This document shows, piece after piece, positions 36,680 to 46,759 of a DNA stretch of 64,000 bases. A program made the translations under genes and the position numbers. The stretch is from positions 992,001 through 1,056,000 of the forward strand of contig JACGCN010000009.1 of assembly GCA_014905825.1 (NCBI GenBank), read 5' to 3'. This stretch comes from Lyophyllum atratum. Its lineage: Eukaryota > Basidiomycota > Agaricomycetes > Agaricales > Lyophyllaceae. Each line of letters begins with the position of its first letter. Position 1 is the stretch's first letter. The notes under the pieces are model-generated. The model was given only the letters and a program-made list of their open reading frames with translations. It was not told where the DNA came from and ran no database searches.

Positions 36680-37727
36680 TCAAATGTACATCCCGCCATC
36701 TCCAACATCACTCTTTTTCCTTGATGCACTGGTGACCCCGCGCTTGTCCTTGCCGTGGGCCCAGCGGGGTGGGAGGTCTTCTTTAATCGAGGTAAAAAGC
36801 AGTTCTTGCGCCACGTTGATCGTCTCCTCTGGCCACTCGAAGCGGTCTTCGGATAGCTGGAGGAAGTTGGATGGCTCCAGGACTTTTGGAGGCGGGTGGG
36901 GAATATGCGGCGAGGGTATCAAGATGAGGGTTCCCGGCGATGGCTGATGACTTGTCTTGAGAATCAACAACAACGAAGCAGAAGTAGATTGGATGAGATT
37001 GGGTGGTGCGAGTTGTTCAGCTTTGAACTTCTACGGGAGTGTCAGAAGGGCGGTCAAGTTTGTGGTGTATACATTTGGACTAACTATGGCGGGATCAACA
37101 GCGGACGTTGCAAGGTACCGTAGGGGTGCATATTGAAAAGACACCGGTTCTTCGGTAATGTACGATGGGACGGCATAGGTGTCGAGAAGGGATACCCTAG
37201 TGGATAGATCAGGATCAGATAAATGAAGATCCAATACTTATGACGTACATTGGAGGTTTCAGGGAGTCAAGAATGGTGGACGCGTATTGGTGCATCGACC
37301 ATACAGGCAGCCTGGTCAGCGCCTCTGATACAATGATAGTGGTTTTCGTCCACTCTGGGTTGAATACAAGGCCAACCTAGGCCACATTTAGACCTTCACT
37401 ACGAAAGGACGGAGATGAAGCGTACTTGAATGTTATTCACGGCTACAGCCCCGCTTTGTTCACCTAAATCCACGCCGCGAGCCCAGTATTTCGCCACGTC
37501 TCCAGTAGCTACGATCAGATTACGCCCTTGTGGTAGGTCACCCAGGATCTTGACTTCAGCGACCTGGTTGGGCTCCGAGTTAGAGCGGAGAGGCTTATAT
37601 TCATCCTCTTCCTCGTCTGATTCAATAGCATGGCGCGGTGGGACGGTATCTGCGAGGGGGTCTACGTCCTAAGGAAGACGTGTTAGTGCGGTCTGATGAG
37701 TGGGGATCGCCGGCACACCAGTACCAT
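36680..37727 (-). CDS. Proteasome assembly chaperone 1 (PAC1)-like conserved protein
   Basis: Five exons on the minus strand (37727-37725, 37668-37426, 37376-37249, 37196-37085, 37030-36680) encode 278 residues. Exon 1 contributes only the ATG; the intron starts GTACTG directly after it and the protein continues DVDPLADTVPP. An acidic N-terminal part is followed by GDVAKYWARGVDLGEQSGAV, SEALTRLPVWSMHQY and PPNLIQSTSASLL. The C-terminus ends GDGGMYI. I match this, from memory of family sequences, to basidiomycete proteins annotated as proteasome assembly chaperone 1, which with PAC2 helps build the 20S alpha ring. The family call is moderate; the exon structure is firm because the summed length is in frame. 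It is divergent from the myosin light chain gene. Confidence 0.6.
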
Positions 37728-37859
37728 TATGATCGAGGGAGAGAGGAAGGCCCGGTGGTGTGGTGGAGGGCGTCACCGCCAGATCGTAACACAAGCAAAC
37801 ACACCAACCATCATTCAACTCCATCGCGTCCATTCCTCGGCCTACGCCTTACGACCATC
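37728..37859. promoter_or_regulatory. 132-bp bidirectional promoter, PAC1-like / myosin essential light chain
   Basis: The two start codons face away from each other 132 bp apart, and both genes have an intron starting directly after the ATG. The stretch contains GGTGGTGTGGTGG and a CCTCGGCC run; no TATA box is seen. Since each first exon contributes only three coding bases, nearly all upstream transcribed sequence is 5' UTR. Confidence 0.5.
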
Positions 37860-38662
37860 ATGGTAAGCCATCTCGTCCCCTTTCAAGTTTCAATGTGAAT
37901 CTGATTCCGTGTTACTGATCTTTAGAGTGATAATGCAGGTTGGTCCGCCTTCTCATCCTCTCCCAAACAGCGGCCAATAATCGATTGGTCTTCCCAGAAT
38001 ACAAGGAGGCGTTTGCGCTGTTCGATAAACGCGGGACAGGAGCTGTCCCTCGCGAGACACTTGGCGATCTTTTGCGCGCTCTAGGCCAGAATCCTACGCA
38101 GGCGGAAGTGGCGGAAATTGTTGCAGCGGCCCCTCGAGACGGTATGCATTTACACCACAGGATCATGGCTGGTCATCGATATGGTTTTGATTTGATACTC
38201 ATCTTCCAAAAGTTGACTACAAGACGTTCTTGAAGATCCTCAACCGCCCCGATGGGTTCAAGCCCGCTGGCACACCAGGTGAACCCACCTGCCCCGATTA
38301 GGTGACCGCACCATACTAATCCATCCCGGATTTCGCGTTCGTTTTCTACTCGCAGAGGAATTTATCCGCGGGTTCCAGGTCTTTGACAAGGAGGGCAATG
38401 GGTTTATTGGTGCGGGAGAACTGCGATACGTGCTGACGCAGTTAGGAGAGAAGATGTCGGACGAGGAGGTCGATGAGCTGCTCAAGGGCGTGCAGATCGG
38501 CGCGTGAGTCTCTATCCCTATTTTCCTCCCCTTGTCCCCAGCCCCGATGCCGCCCCGTATCACCAACGCGCTGAAGTCTTGGGAATTGACATGCTGATTT
38601 TTCTACACAGGGACGGAAACGTGAACTACGAGTCCTTCGTGCGCACTATCCTTAGTCAGTAG
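37860..38662 (+). CDS. CDC4: Myosin essential light chain, Cdc4 type
   Basis: EF-hand light chain that binds the IQ motif of class II myosin and is needed for the cytokinetic ring. Six exons (37860-37862, 37926-37938, 37998-38141, 38213-38278, 38356-38503, 38611-38662) encode 141 residues, the same length as fission yeast Cdc4. The coding sequence starts with a 3-nt (ATG only) exon and a 13-nt exon. The recognisable blocks are [74 protein letters not shown] and [19 protein letters not shown]. The third and fourth EF-hand loops keep more acidic positions than the first two. The last intron (107 nt) is longer than usual here. Its likely partner heavy chain is at 11893-19841. Confidence 0.95.
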
Positions 38663-39841
38663 ACGCCATGTGCGATGCGACGTGCGATACCCATACGCCA
38701 CTGCTAGTCAGTTGGGTCCCGAACTCCAGTAACTGAACTTATTTCATCTACGCGTAGCAACTTTCCTCTGCAGCTTCTGTGCCTTTCGAACCGCCAAACC
38801 AATAATTATATCCTATCCGACAGCGAGCACTTCCGGTTGAGCGTACCAATGGGGACGCGAGATATTTTTAACTCTGTCAATTGCGGAGATGTGTTCACAC
38901 TGTGTGGGCGATTCCAATCGAAGGTGTTGAATAGCCTTGTCTACCTTTCCTGGATCCTCTTCGCAAGAAGTATTGCAGACGTAGTCAAATTTACCCCTGG
39001 TGCATGGCCTGAACGGCGATATCGAGCTTGGCGTCGTCCCTTCCGTCATCTCACACTGCGATGGATCGAGAATTCCGGACCAACCACCAGAAAGAAGCCA
39101 ACCAAAGGAGTCAGAAGAGTGCTTTAATGGCGCTCACGACCTAGATCGCACCGATCGTACGACACAGACAAGCGTTTTTAGTAGTCCTAACAAAAGTACT
39201 ACCAAGCGGCAAGTTGTTCGTCGTGCACGATCGAAGGACCGATTTTTTGGACCTACGCGAGAGAGGCACTTTGACTTCGGCCTTGGCGATGTCGATCGAG
39301 GAAGCTTACAGGTCCGATAGCTACTTCATACAGCAGTCTAACTTGGTGGTCATTTTGCTTTGCCAGGGTGCGGGTATTAACAAAGACTCCACCAGCGCAG
39401 CTGTAGTATGGTTCGCGTCCGTATTCTCGGTGGCTCAGGCTGGAAGGGGTCGTCATTTGAGTGAGTGGGGATAGGCAGGCTTGCGCTGGATCAGTAGATC
39501 CCGCCTCGTGTGTGCGTAACATCGCACTTCCTTCCGTGGCTTCGTGGGTTTAGCAGGTTATCCCTGGATTCTAGCGAGATCAATTGCGATCCACTGCACC
39601 CGCTGTTTCTTGATATCCATCGTTGTAGCGGACGGAGCTGGCCCCAACCAATCCGAGGATGCCATCTTATCTGATAAATGATTTTAGCGTGCCGGACCGC
39701 ATGCCGGAGGGGATCATGCGAGGCGTCGCATCATATCGAGCTGAGTCGTGCCTCTTCGCGTCGTCGAAATAGCTTTTATAATTACACATCGCCTGCATTA
39801 CTTATGGTGCATGGACCGCCGTACTTTGGCATCCCTTCATC
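38663..39841. other. 1.2-kb intergenic region upstream of the MFS transporter
   Basis: No supported gene, tRNA or repeat. Short open frames on both strands show no family-like sequence and no splice pattern. The region probably holds the transporter promoter. Confidence 0.45.
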
Positions 39842-42189
39842 ATGTCTCCCCCCACGAGCTTCGTCACTGACAAGAACAGCGAGCAAGACCTTGACTCGGA
39901 CATCGACCGTGACGACCATTTCACCCATCCCACTCGAAGCACCTTCAAGTCCGTCATTCTGGTTCTTACGTGCACATTTGCAATGATTGTGAACGTATGT
40001 GCACGCCTTCCTCGCCTGGCATTGTCTCACTTCCATGTCATTTTATGAAGAGCGCAAATAATACAGCGGTGTCCATATCCCTCTCGACAATTGGGCGCGA
40101 CCTTCACATTCAGGAGATTCAGTTACAATGGCTTGTCTCTGCCTACCCCCTCAGTTCTGTACGTGTCTATGCTATTTATCATGAACTAATAATAATTCTT
40201 GCTATAGGGCTGCCTTCTCCTGGTGTTCGGTCGTCTCGCAGATCTATATGGACGCAAGAAAACTTTTATCCTCGGCTCGATCTGTCTTTCAGCATTCACC
40301 CTGGGGTGTGGCTTTGCCAACGGTCAGTGTTTCATCCCCGTTATCATATTTATGGCTAACAGCTCCACGCGCAGATTCGGTAACGCTCGATATACTTCGG
40401 GGATTTCAAGGAATAGGAGGAGCAGCCACGATCCCAGCATCCGTGAGTCTTTCCCGGCCGCTAGTGTAAGTTTGACTCAAAGATTCCAAATTCTAGCTTG
40501 GCATCCTCGCCCACGCCTTTCCGCCCTCCCGCGCTCGTGCAATAGCATTCTCCTCCTTTGCGGCTGGTGCACCACTTGGTGCTGCCTTTGGCATGGCAGC
40601 TGGTGGCGTGCTCGCACAGACAACAGCGTACGTTGATGTTATTCTTTTCTATCCCAGAGATTGTCACATTTACGCGACCATCAAGTCAAACTTGGCGCTC
40701 CCCTTTTTACCTCCAAGCGGGCCTCACAGTCCTCTGTCTCGCAGGCGGCATCATTTCCTTCGATCCCGATCTTCCCTCTACGGAGCTCGACAAACGGGTT
40801 GACTGGCTCGGCGCGCTGCTTGTCACCACCGGCCTTGTGCTCATCGTTTTTGTTCTCGGGCAGGGAGAGATCGCGCCGAACGGATGGAAGACACCTTGTA
40901 CGTCATAACTTCAAAACCTTTTTTTACTATTAGGCTTTCTTTCTTCTGCGTCACGGAAACTCATGGACTATTACATGCAGATATAATCGCATTTCTAATA
41001 ACGGGCGTCCTTCTCATTGCACTTTTTATCGTCTGGCAATCCCATCTGGAGAAGCTTCAAAGTAAAAGTAAAAGTGAAAAATTGCGACAGCACCAGCGCG
41101 ATAGTCACTCCACCACACCAGCATCAACTCCGCCTCCAACTACCCCTTCATGGCTCTCCCCACCACCACTCATGAAGGTGTCGCTCTGGGGGCGCGCAAA
41201 AGGCCGTTTCGCCGTCATGATGTGCATTGCATTTCTAACGTGGTGCTCTTTCCTCTCCTGGTGTTTCTGGGCACAGGTGCGCTTCTCCCGGACCTCCAAA
41301 AATGCGCCCTGCCTGACTCACGTTTACATTGATTTCTCTCTGAATAGCTATATTACCAGAGCTACATCGGTTACTCGCCACTTCGCACCGTCGTGCGGCT
41401 TCTACCTATGTTTGTCTCTGGCATCATATGCAACATGCTGGTCGCGGTGGTCGTCGGGTACATCCCAGTACTATACCTTATTAGTACGTTTTTCCCTTTC
41501 CATCCGCACCAATTTTCCATCATGCTGAGTGAAATTTTTCCACGATAAACAGCAATAGGTACAATTGGCACATCGATCGCGGGCCTCCTCTTTGCGCTTA
41601 TCAACCCCAACGCGACGTACTGGGCCTTTGGCTTCCCCGGCGCCATAGTGGCGGTCATAGGAGCAGATTTCGTGTTTTCAGCGGGTACACTTTTCATTGC
41701 GAAGGTCGCGGAGCCGCATGAACAGAGCCTTGCAGGGGGTTTGTTTCAGACAATGACGCAGGTACGTCATTTGCTATGTGTATCTTTATCGAATGAGTGC
41801 TGATACCGTTCTGTACGTTCAAATAGTTGGGCACGTCGCTTGGTGTCACCGTAACAACTGTCATTTTCAACAGGGTGACCTCGCAAAAGGCTGCTTCTGA
41901 CATCACACCGTCACCGATACCGACGCTGGACAGCTATAGAGCGGCGCAGTGGGGCTCTTTTGCTTTTGGTGTGCTTGGTATGCACCTTCCATCTTCATTA
42001 TCTTCGCTGGGGCTGACTAGGTGACGACTCTATACAGCAACATTATTGGCTATTGTTTTCTTCCGCGGCGTAGGCATTGTTGGGCATCGAAAGAAAGCCA
42101 CACACCAGGACGCTGGGGAGCAGGACCAAGAGCGAACGGCTGTGTCTAGTTCCCGGGAGAAAGAGAGCGATGCGCGCCGCTCGAACTGA
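39842..42189 (+). CDS. MFS multidrug-type transporter (DHA2-like)
   Basis: Major facilitator, probably a proton-coupled exporter in the plasma membrane. Eleven exons (39842-39994, 40051-40158, 40208-40322, 40375-40442, 40497-40627, 40686-40897, 40981-41276, 41348-41483, 41553-41761, 41827-41977, 42038-42189) give 576 residues. An acidic N-terminus precedes the first membrane span. The motif A loop is GRLADLYGRKKTF. The motif C-like part is ILRGFQGIGGAATIPAS, and the following AGAPLGAAFGMAAGG fits the antiporter pattern. A Ser/Pro/Thr-rich cytosolic loop (about residues 275-305) follows DKRVDWLGALLVTTGLVLIV. The C-terminal tail is hydrophilic. The substrate is unknown; drug, siderophore and metabolite exporters share this layout. 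Introns range from 49 to 83 nt. Confidence 0.88.
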
Positions 42190-43321
42190 GTTATCTTGCA
42201 CGAAATTTGTGGGACATTTATTGGACTTAATGTATCATTCTAATCTGCTAGGCTATCACTGATTTAGAGTTACAGAGGAGTTAATCTACGGTACTTACGA
42301 CGTTTTACGATGACATGTCGATCAATGTTAGTCTGCTGCATTCATAATGAAGATGGACGTAGCCTTGCAGCGTTCGCGGCAAGTTTGGCATGACGGGAGG
42401 GTGTTAAGAAATGGCAGTCATGGCCGGCACCAAGTAAGATATGACTGGTATGCTGCTAGTCCACCTTTTGTAATCATTGTCGCCATAAGCTCGTCGATTT
42501 CATGCAGCGGTCCCATTACAACTGAGGGCAGCATCTGGAACAAAAATTGGAATCGAGGTTTCCACGGTGGGGGCATCTATAGGAGGGTGATCTTCAAAAC
42601 GCGTCGCAAGAGAGCTTGGTGAGTTTTAAAGCTTGTCGGTGCTCAAAAAGGTCTCCATTGTCAACATGAACCCAGCGGGACAGCTATTACTGTCATGTCG
42701 CTAGCGATGAGCATCAGTTATTACGGGGTTTACAAAGTCTTCCGATTTTTGGCTCGTCGTTCGTTCGTCCTCAGGACCTTCGGAACCTGCATACAAGAAA
42801 GATGACGACCTCCATCAGCGGCTGGCACCATGATGTGACCAGGCAATTAACGGAGTCGCGGAGACTGGGTGACTCGAAATTGTCTCCTGAGTAAATACAG
42901 GCAGTGAAATAATTGCTACGCTTGCTGCCAGTAGTTTTGTCGATATGTATCGAGGGACTTTTCCGTAGCCCAGCGCTGCCAAGGCATTCGGTAGTCCAAG
43001 ATGAACGCAGTTGAATGATACTCAAGAAGGTGACGTGAGGTTATGCGCGCTGTGTGCAAGCTGTGTGAGTCTGTGAGATTTCGGCGAGTGTTTCCAAGGG
43101 AAGCAGTCGAGCTGGAGAAGATGTCCTGTTATCGAAGGTGGGCAGAGGTGGGCACAACGGCGCTTGTGTTTCGCCCAAAAGCCGGCTTACCAGAGATTCT
43201 CCCAGATTCTAGAAAACAGTAGTCATGTGACTAGAATTTAAGCCTAAATCGAGCGAAACGTGTTTGTCCGGTCACCAAGTTTTTCAGTTCGCTGTCCTTC
43301 CTTCCACTCGACTTCACTGCA
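42190..43321. other. 1.1-kb intergenic region upstream of HSP10
   Basis: No gene recognised apart from regulatory sequence near the right end (heat-shock-element-like block listed separately). Short open frames here look random. Confidence 0.45.
43197..43214. promoter_or_regulatory. Heat-shock-element-like block upstream of HSP10
   Basis: Within 43197-43214 the sequence reads TTCTCCCAGATTCTAGAA. The right half, TTCTAGAA (43207-43214), is a perfect inverted pair of the Hsf1 unit nTTCn/nGAAn. A further TTC sits 7 nt to the left, giving a gapped three-unit element. It lies 108-125 bp before the ATG of the HSP10 gene, a gene controlled by Hsf1 across fungi. Basis: pattern and position. Confidence 0.6.
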
Positions 43322-43829
43322 ATGGTACGCGACTCTGCTCCCCATATTTCTTTGTGCTGACGCCCGCGCGGTACTCAGGCCTCCCAAGCAACATTCAAGT
43401 CCATCAAGTCCCTCGTTCCTCTCCTGGACCGCGTTCTCGTCCAGCGGTTCAAGGCTGAGACGGTATGTATACGTATCGTTGCGTACTGCTCCTCACTTAT
43501 CGCATCACCTGTTTGACTATAGAAAACGGCTACTGGAATCTTCCTGCCCACTTCGGCCACCTCTAACCCCCTGCCGGAAGCAACCGTCATTGCCGTTGGC
43601 CCTGGTGCGCCCAACAAGGATGGCCAGGTCATCCCTACCCAGGTGAAAGCCGGCGACCGCGTTCTTCTACCTGGATGGGGTGGAAACGCCATTAAGGTTG
43701 GAGAGGAGGTGCGTACACTGTTCCGTTCGAGCTCCAAGCCCAAGAGCTGATTCCTTACTTGATAAAACCTTTTTACAGGAGTATTACCTGTTCAAGGACC
43801 AGGAAATCCTTGCCAAGATCCAGGAGTAG
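43322..43829 (+). CDS. HSP10: Mitochondrial 10-kDa chaperonin (GroES/HSP10)
   Basis: Co-chaperonin lid of the mitochondrial Hsp60 folding chamber. Four exons (43322-43324, 43379-43462, 43523-43708, 43779-43829) encode 107 residues, the family size. The first exon contributes only ATG; the intron begins GTACGC directly after it. The core runs IKSLVPLLDRVLVQRFKAET, TATGIFLPTSATSNPLPEA, VIAVGPGAPNKDGQ and KAGDRVLLPGWGGNAIKVG, ending EEYYLFKDQEILAKIQE. The mobile loop is TATGIFLP. A heat-shock-element-like block lies about 110 bp upstream. The identification is certain. Confidence 0.97.
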
Positions 43830-44511
43830 AGCATTCCGTCGCTCTCACCCGTGCAAAAAGGAGCGGAAGGAAACGAACACTTCGCGGTCGTCCTTTCGTC
43901 ACCAAAGATCTTTACTTACGTTCGTCCCCCACATCACATATCGCGCTGATTCACACCGCTCTCCTGCATTGCATATTTTACACATATTACACGTATTTTT
44001 CACTAGTTTATCAGGTCATGTTCCCCCGCTGTCAATTCAATGAACACCCCCACTCCTCAAACGCCCGCACCCTACTCATCCCAACGCTGTGCCATCACGT
44101 CAATGAGGCTAGTTTCGCGTATAAGGATGATGCAAGCATGACCCATGCACAGCGAGGCTACAAAACAGGTCGACTTGAATAAATGTTCGCGAAATATGAC
44201 CTGTTAGTTGCGGTTATTCACCGAATTCAGCTGTTTACCTTCGCTGTATAAAAAAGAGTTCAGTCGATGAACTGATACCGCAAGACTCATAACGAAAATG
44301 TTCGCTTGGAAAGTTGTGTAATTGAATGGGTAGAGTACAAAGTTGGATTTGTGTTATACATCCGTCCTAATGTTCAGCGCGCTTTCACTGCCCCGATATG
44401 TTTCGTGTTTATTTTCCACGGGTTCAGTTATCGTGTAGCATGATATATTTTCTATGTAAGACCTGCGTAGTTGCCGAGTGAGCAGCGAAAGGAGGAGATA
44501 GAGATGGGAAA
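43830..44511. other. 0.7-kb convergent 3' region
   Basis: This lies between the stops of HSP10 and ETF-QO. It is presumed to hold both 3' UTRs. No gene, tRNA or repeat is recognised. Confidence 0.5.
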
Positions 44512-46709
44512 TCACGCACTGTATTTGGGGCCACCGCCGCCTTCGGGCACAGTCCATGTGATGTCTTGTGTCGGGACTTTGATGTCGCACAGCTTGCAGT
44601 GGATGCAATTCTGGCGTCGGTATGTTAACATGAGGGGCAAATGGGTACTAAGAGAGCAGACACGTACTTGGGAGTTTATAACGAGCTTCTTGCCGTCCCA
44701 GCCTTCCTCCGCTGCAGCTTTGTCGCCAGGCTGCGAATATCATAAGCCGCAAGTTTTGGAAAAGCTTAAAAGTGAATGCGCACCTCTGCCTCGACGTACT
44801 CGTACACACCAGCGGGACATGCTCGACCGAGGAGGCCCGCATATTCCTTTACGTTTATCTCCACATGCTTCCTCCTGGTAGCCTTGCGGTCGACCGTGCC
44901 CCACTCCGTCTCGAATACGGCACCGCTTTCTGCAAGTTCGTTCACACCCGTCTCGACTTCACGGAGGAACTCGCATGTCTCAACGACGCGCAAGTGACTT
45001 GGCTGGTCCTCAGCGTGGTTCGTGCCTGTGAGCGCGACAGAGGTCATGAGATCTGTCGAGAGGGGCGCTTCGAAAGGTGGGTAGTCAATGGGCTTATGTT
45101 TTGAGGCGGGCTCTGTGTGTGCCGCGTCCAGGGACTTGCTGTTCTACAGAGAGGGTGGATGTTAGGTTCATGCATTAGGATACTAGCGATGAGGCTTGTA
45201 CGCACTTTGTACCTCTCAAGTTCAGCATCAGGCGCATGCTTGAAGGTCCATGGCACGCGTCCCTTGAGGAAGAGCGAGTCGATGCCGGAATACGCAATGC
45301 CGCCCCAAAGTCCGAGGCGAGTGTTGAATGATGGCCGGAGGTTGCGCACTGCCTTAAGGTCTTCCCATACCCATGAAGAACGCAGGGCGCTGTCATAGGC
45401 TGACATATCCGCCGCGGGTCCGGCGTCAGATTCCACTTCCGTGGACTCAGACGCGGAAGGGGAATGCACAGCATCGTAGGCGGCTTCTGCAGCCAGCATA
45501 CCGCTCTTCATGGCGTTGTGGGTTCCTTTGATCTTGGCGATGTTGATGAAGCCGGCGGAGCACCCGATGAGCGCGCCGCCAGGGAAGTTGAGTTTCGGAA
45601 TAGACTGCAGCCCGCCCTCGTTGAGCACCCGTCCGCCATAGGCGAGACGTTCAGCGCCTGCGAGGAGTTCCCGGTAATAGGGATGGTGCTTCATACGCTG
45701 TAGGGTGTGCGTTGGTGTGGTGGATTTAGATAGGGGTTAAGGCACACACCTGGAGCTCACGATATGGTGAGAGGTAGGGATTTGCGTAGTCCAAACCGAT
45801 GACGAGGCCGAGGGAGACGAGCCCGCGGTCCATATGATATTCCCACCCGCCGCCATAGGTAGAAGTGTCGAGCGGCCAGCCCATGGTGTGGACGACCTTG
45901 CCAGGCTTGTACTTGGAAGGATCGACGCGCCAGACTTCCTTTACGCCGATGCCGTATGTTTGAGGCTGAGCCTCCTTGCGCAGCTGATACCGTTGGATGG
46001 CGAGCTTGGAGAGAGAGCCATGGGCACCTTCGGCGAGAAGAGTGACCTTGGCTTTGAAAGCCATACCGGGCTCGAAAGCAGACTTTTGGGTATAGTTTTT
46101 TGTGAGGCCGACTTCGTTGGTAATGACACCGCGGACGCTTCTGGCTAGGTTGCCCCAGGGGTCTTTAGAATCGTTAGTTTTGGAGAAGAGCAACTGGGCG
46201 GCAGCAAAGCCGGGGTAGATCTCGACACCATACTCGTTTTCGGCGATACCGGCAAGCCATCGAGTGACCTCAGAGAGGGAGACAATGTAGTTGCCCTTGT
46301 TGGACATTTGCGGGGGGTGCGGCATTGGAAAAGAGTACTTGGAGGTGAAGAAGCGCATGCTGTCCGCAGTGGCAGGCTGGGTGAACGGATGGTCCGGGAG
46401 GGACAGCCAGTCGGGTAGTAGCTCGTTGAGGGCGCGGGGCTCGACGACTGCGCCCGAGAGGGTGTGGGCCCCGGCCTCGCCGCCTTTTTCCAGGACGACA
46501 ACGCGAATTTCGTTGCCCCGATCCCGTTCGAGCTGCTTTAGCCGAATTGCGGCACTGAGACCGGCGGGACCGCCACCCACAATGCAGACGTCGACATCGT
46601 CCTCTGCGCGCTCGACGTCCTTGGGATCAAAAAGGGACGAGGCGCGAGGGGCAGTGCTGTGTATGGCGCGGACGAGGCGTGGTGTGCGCGAGGTGAGTGG
46701 ACGGAGCAT
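44512..46709 (-). CDS. CIR2: Electron transfer flavoprotein-ubiquinone oxidoreductase (ETF-QO)
   Basis: Inner-mitochondrial-membrane FAD/4Fe-4S enzyme that passes electrons from ETF (fatty-acid and amino-acid dehydrogenases) to ubiquinone. Five exons on the minus strand (46709-45750, 45697-45206, 45143-44784, 44730-44668, 44610-44512) give 657 residues. The start has a presequence ([20 protein letters not shown]). The dinucleotide fold is [19 protein letters not shown]. The ubiquinone/FAD parts include [24 protein letters not shown] and [19 protein letters not shown]. The Fe-S domain is in the last exon: [19 protein letters not shown], with the further cluster cysteine in exon 3 ([11 protein letters not shown]). 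All introns are phase 0 and 52-62 nt. It is divergent from the UBX gene with 50 bp between ATGs. Confidence 0.97.
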
Positions 46710-46759
46710 GGAGGGGAGTGTGACACAATTTGATTGCGGTGTTTATAACTGAATCCACC
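46710..46759. promoter_or_regulatory. 50-bp gap between divergent start codons (ETF-QO / UBX protein)
   Basis: The ATGs at 46709 (minus) and 46760 (plus) are 50 bp apart, so the two transcripts must have very short leaders or overlap at their 5' ends. The gap contains a TTTATAA (TATA-like, about 46742-46748) and GATTGCGG. One core promoter may serve both, or each may start inside the other's leader. Confidence 0.5.
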
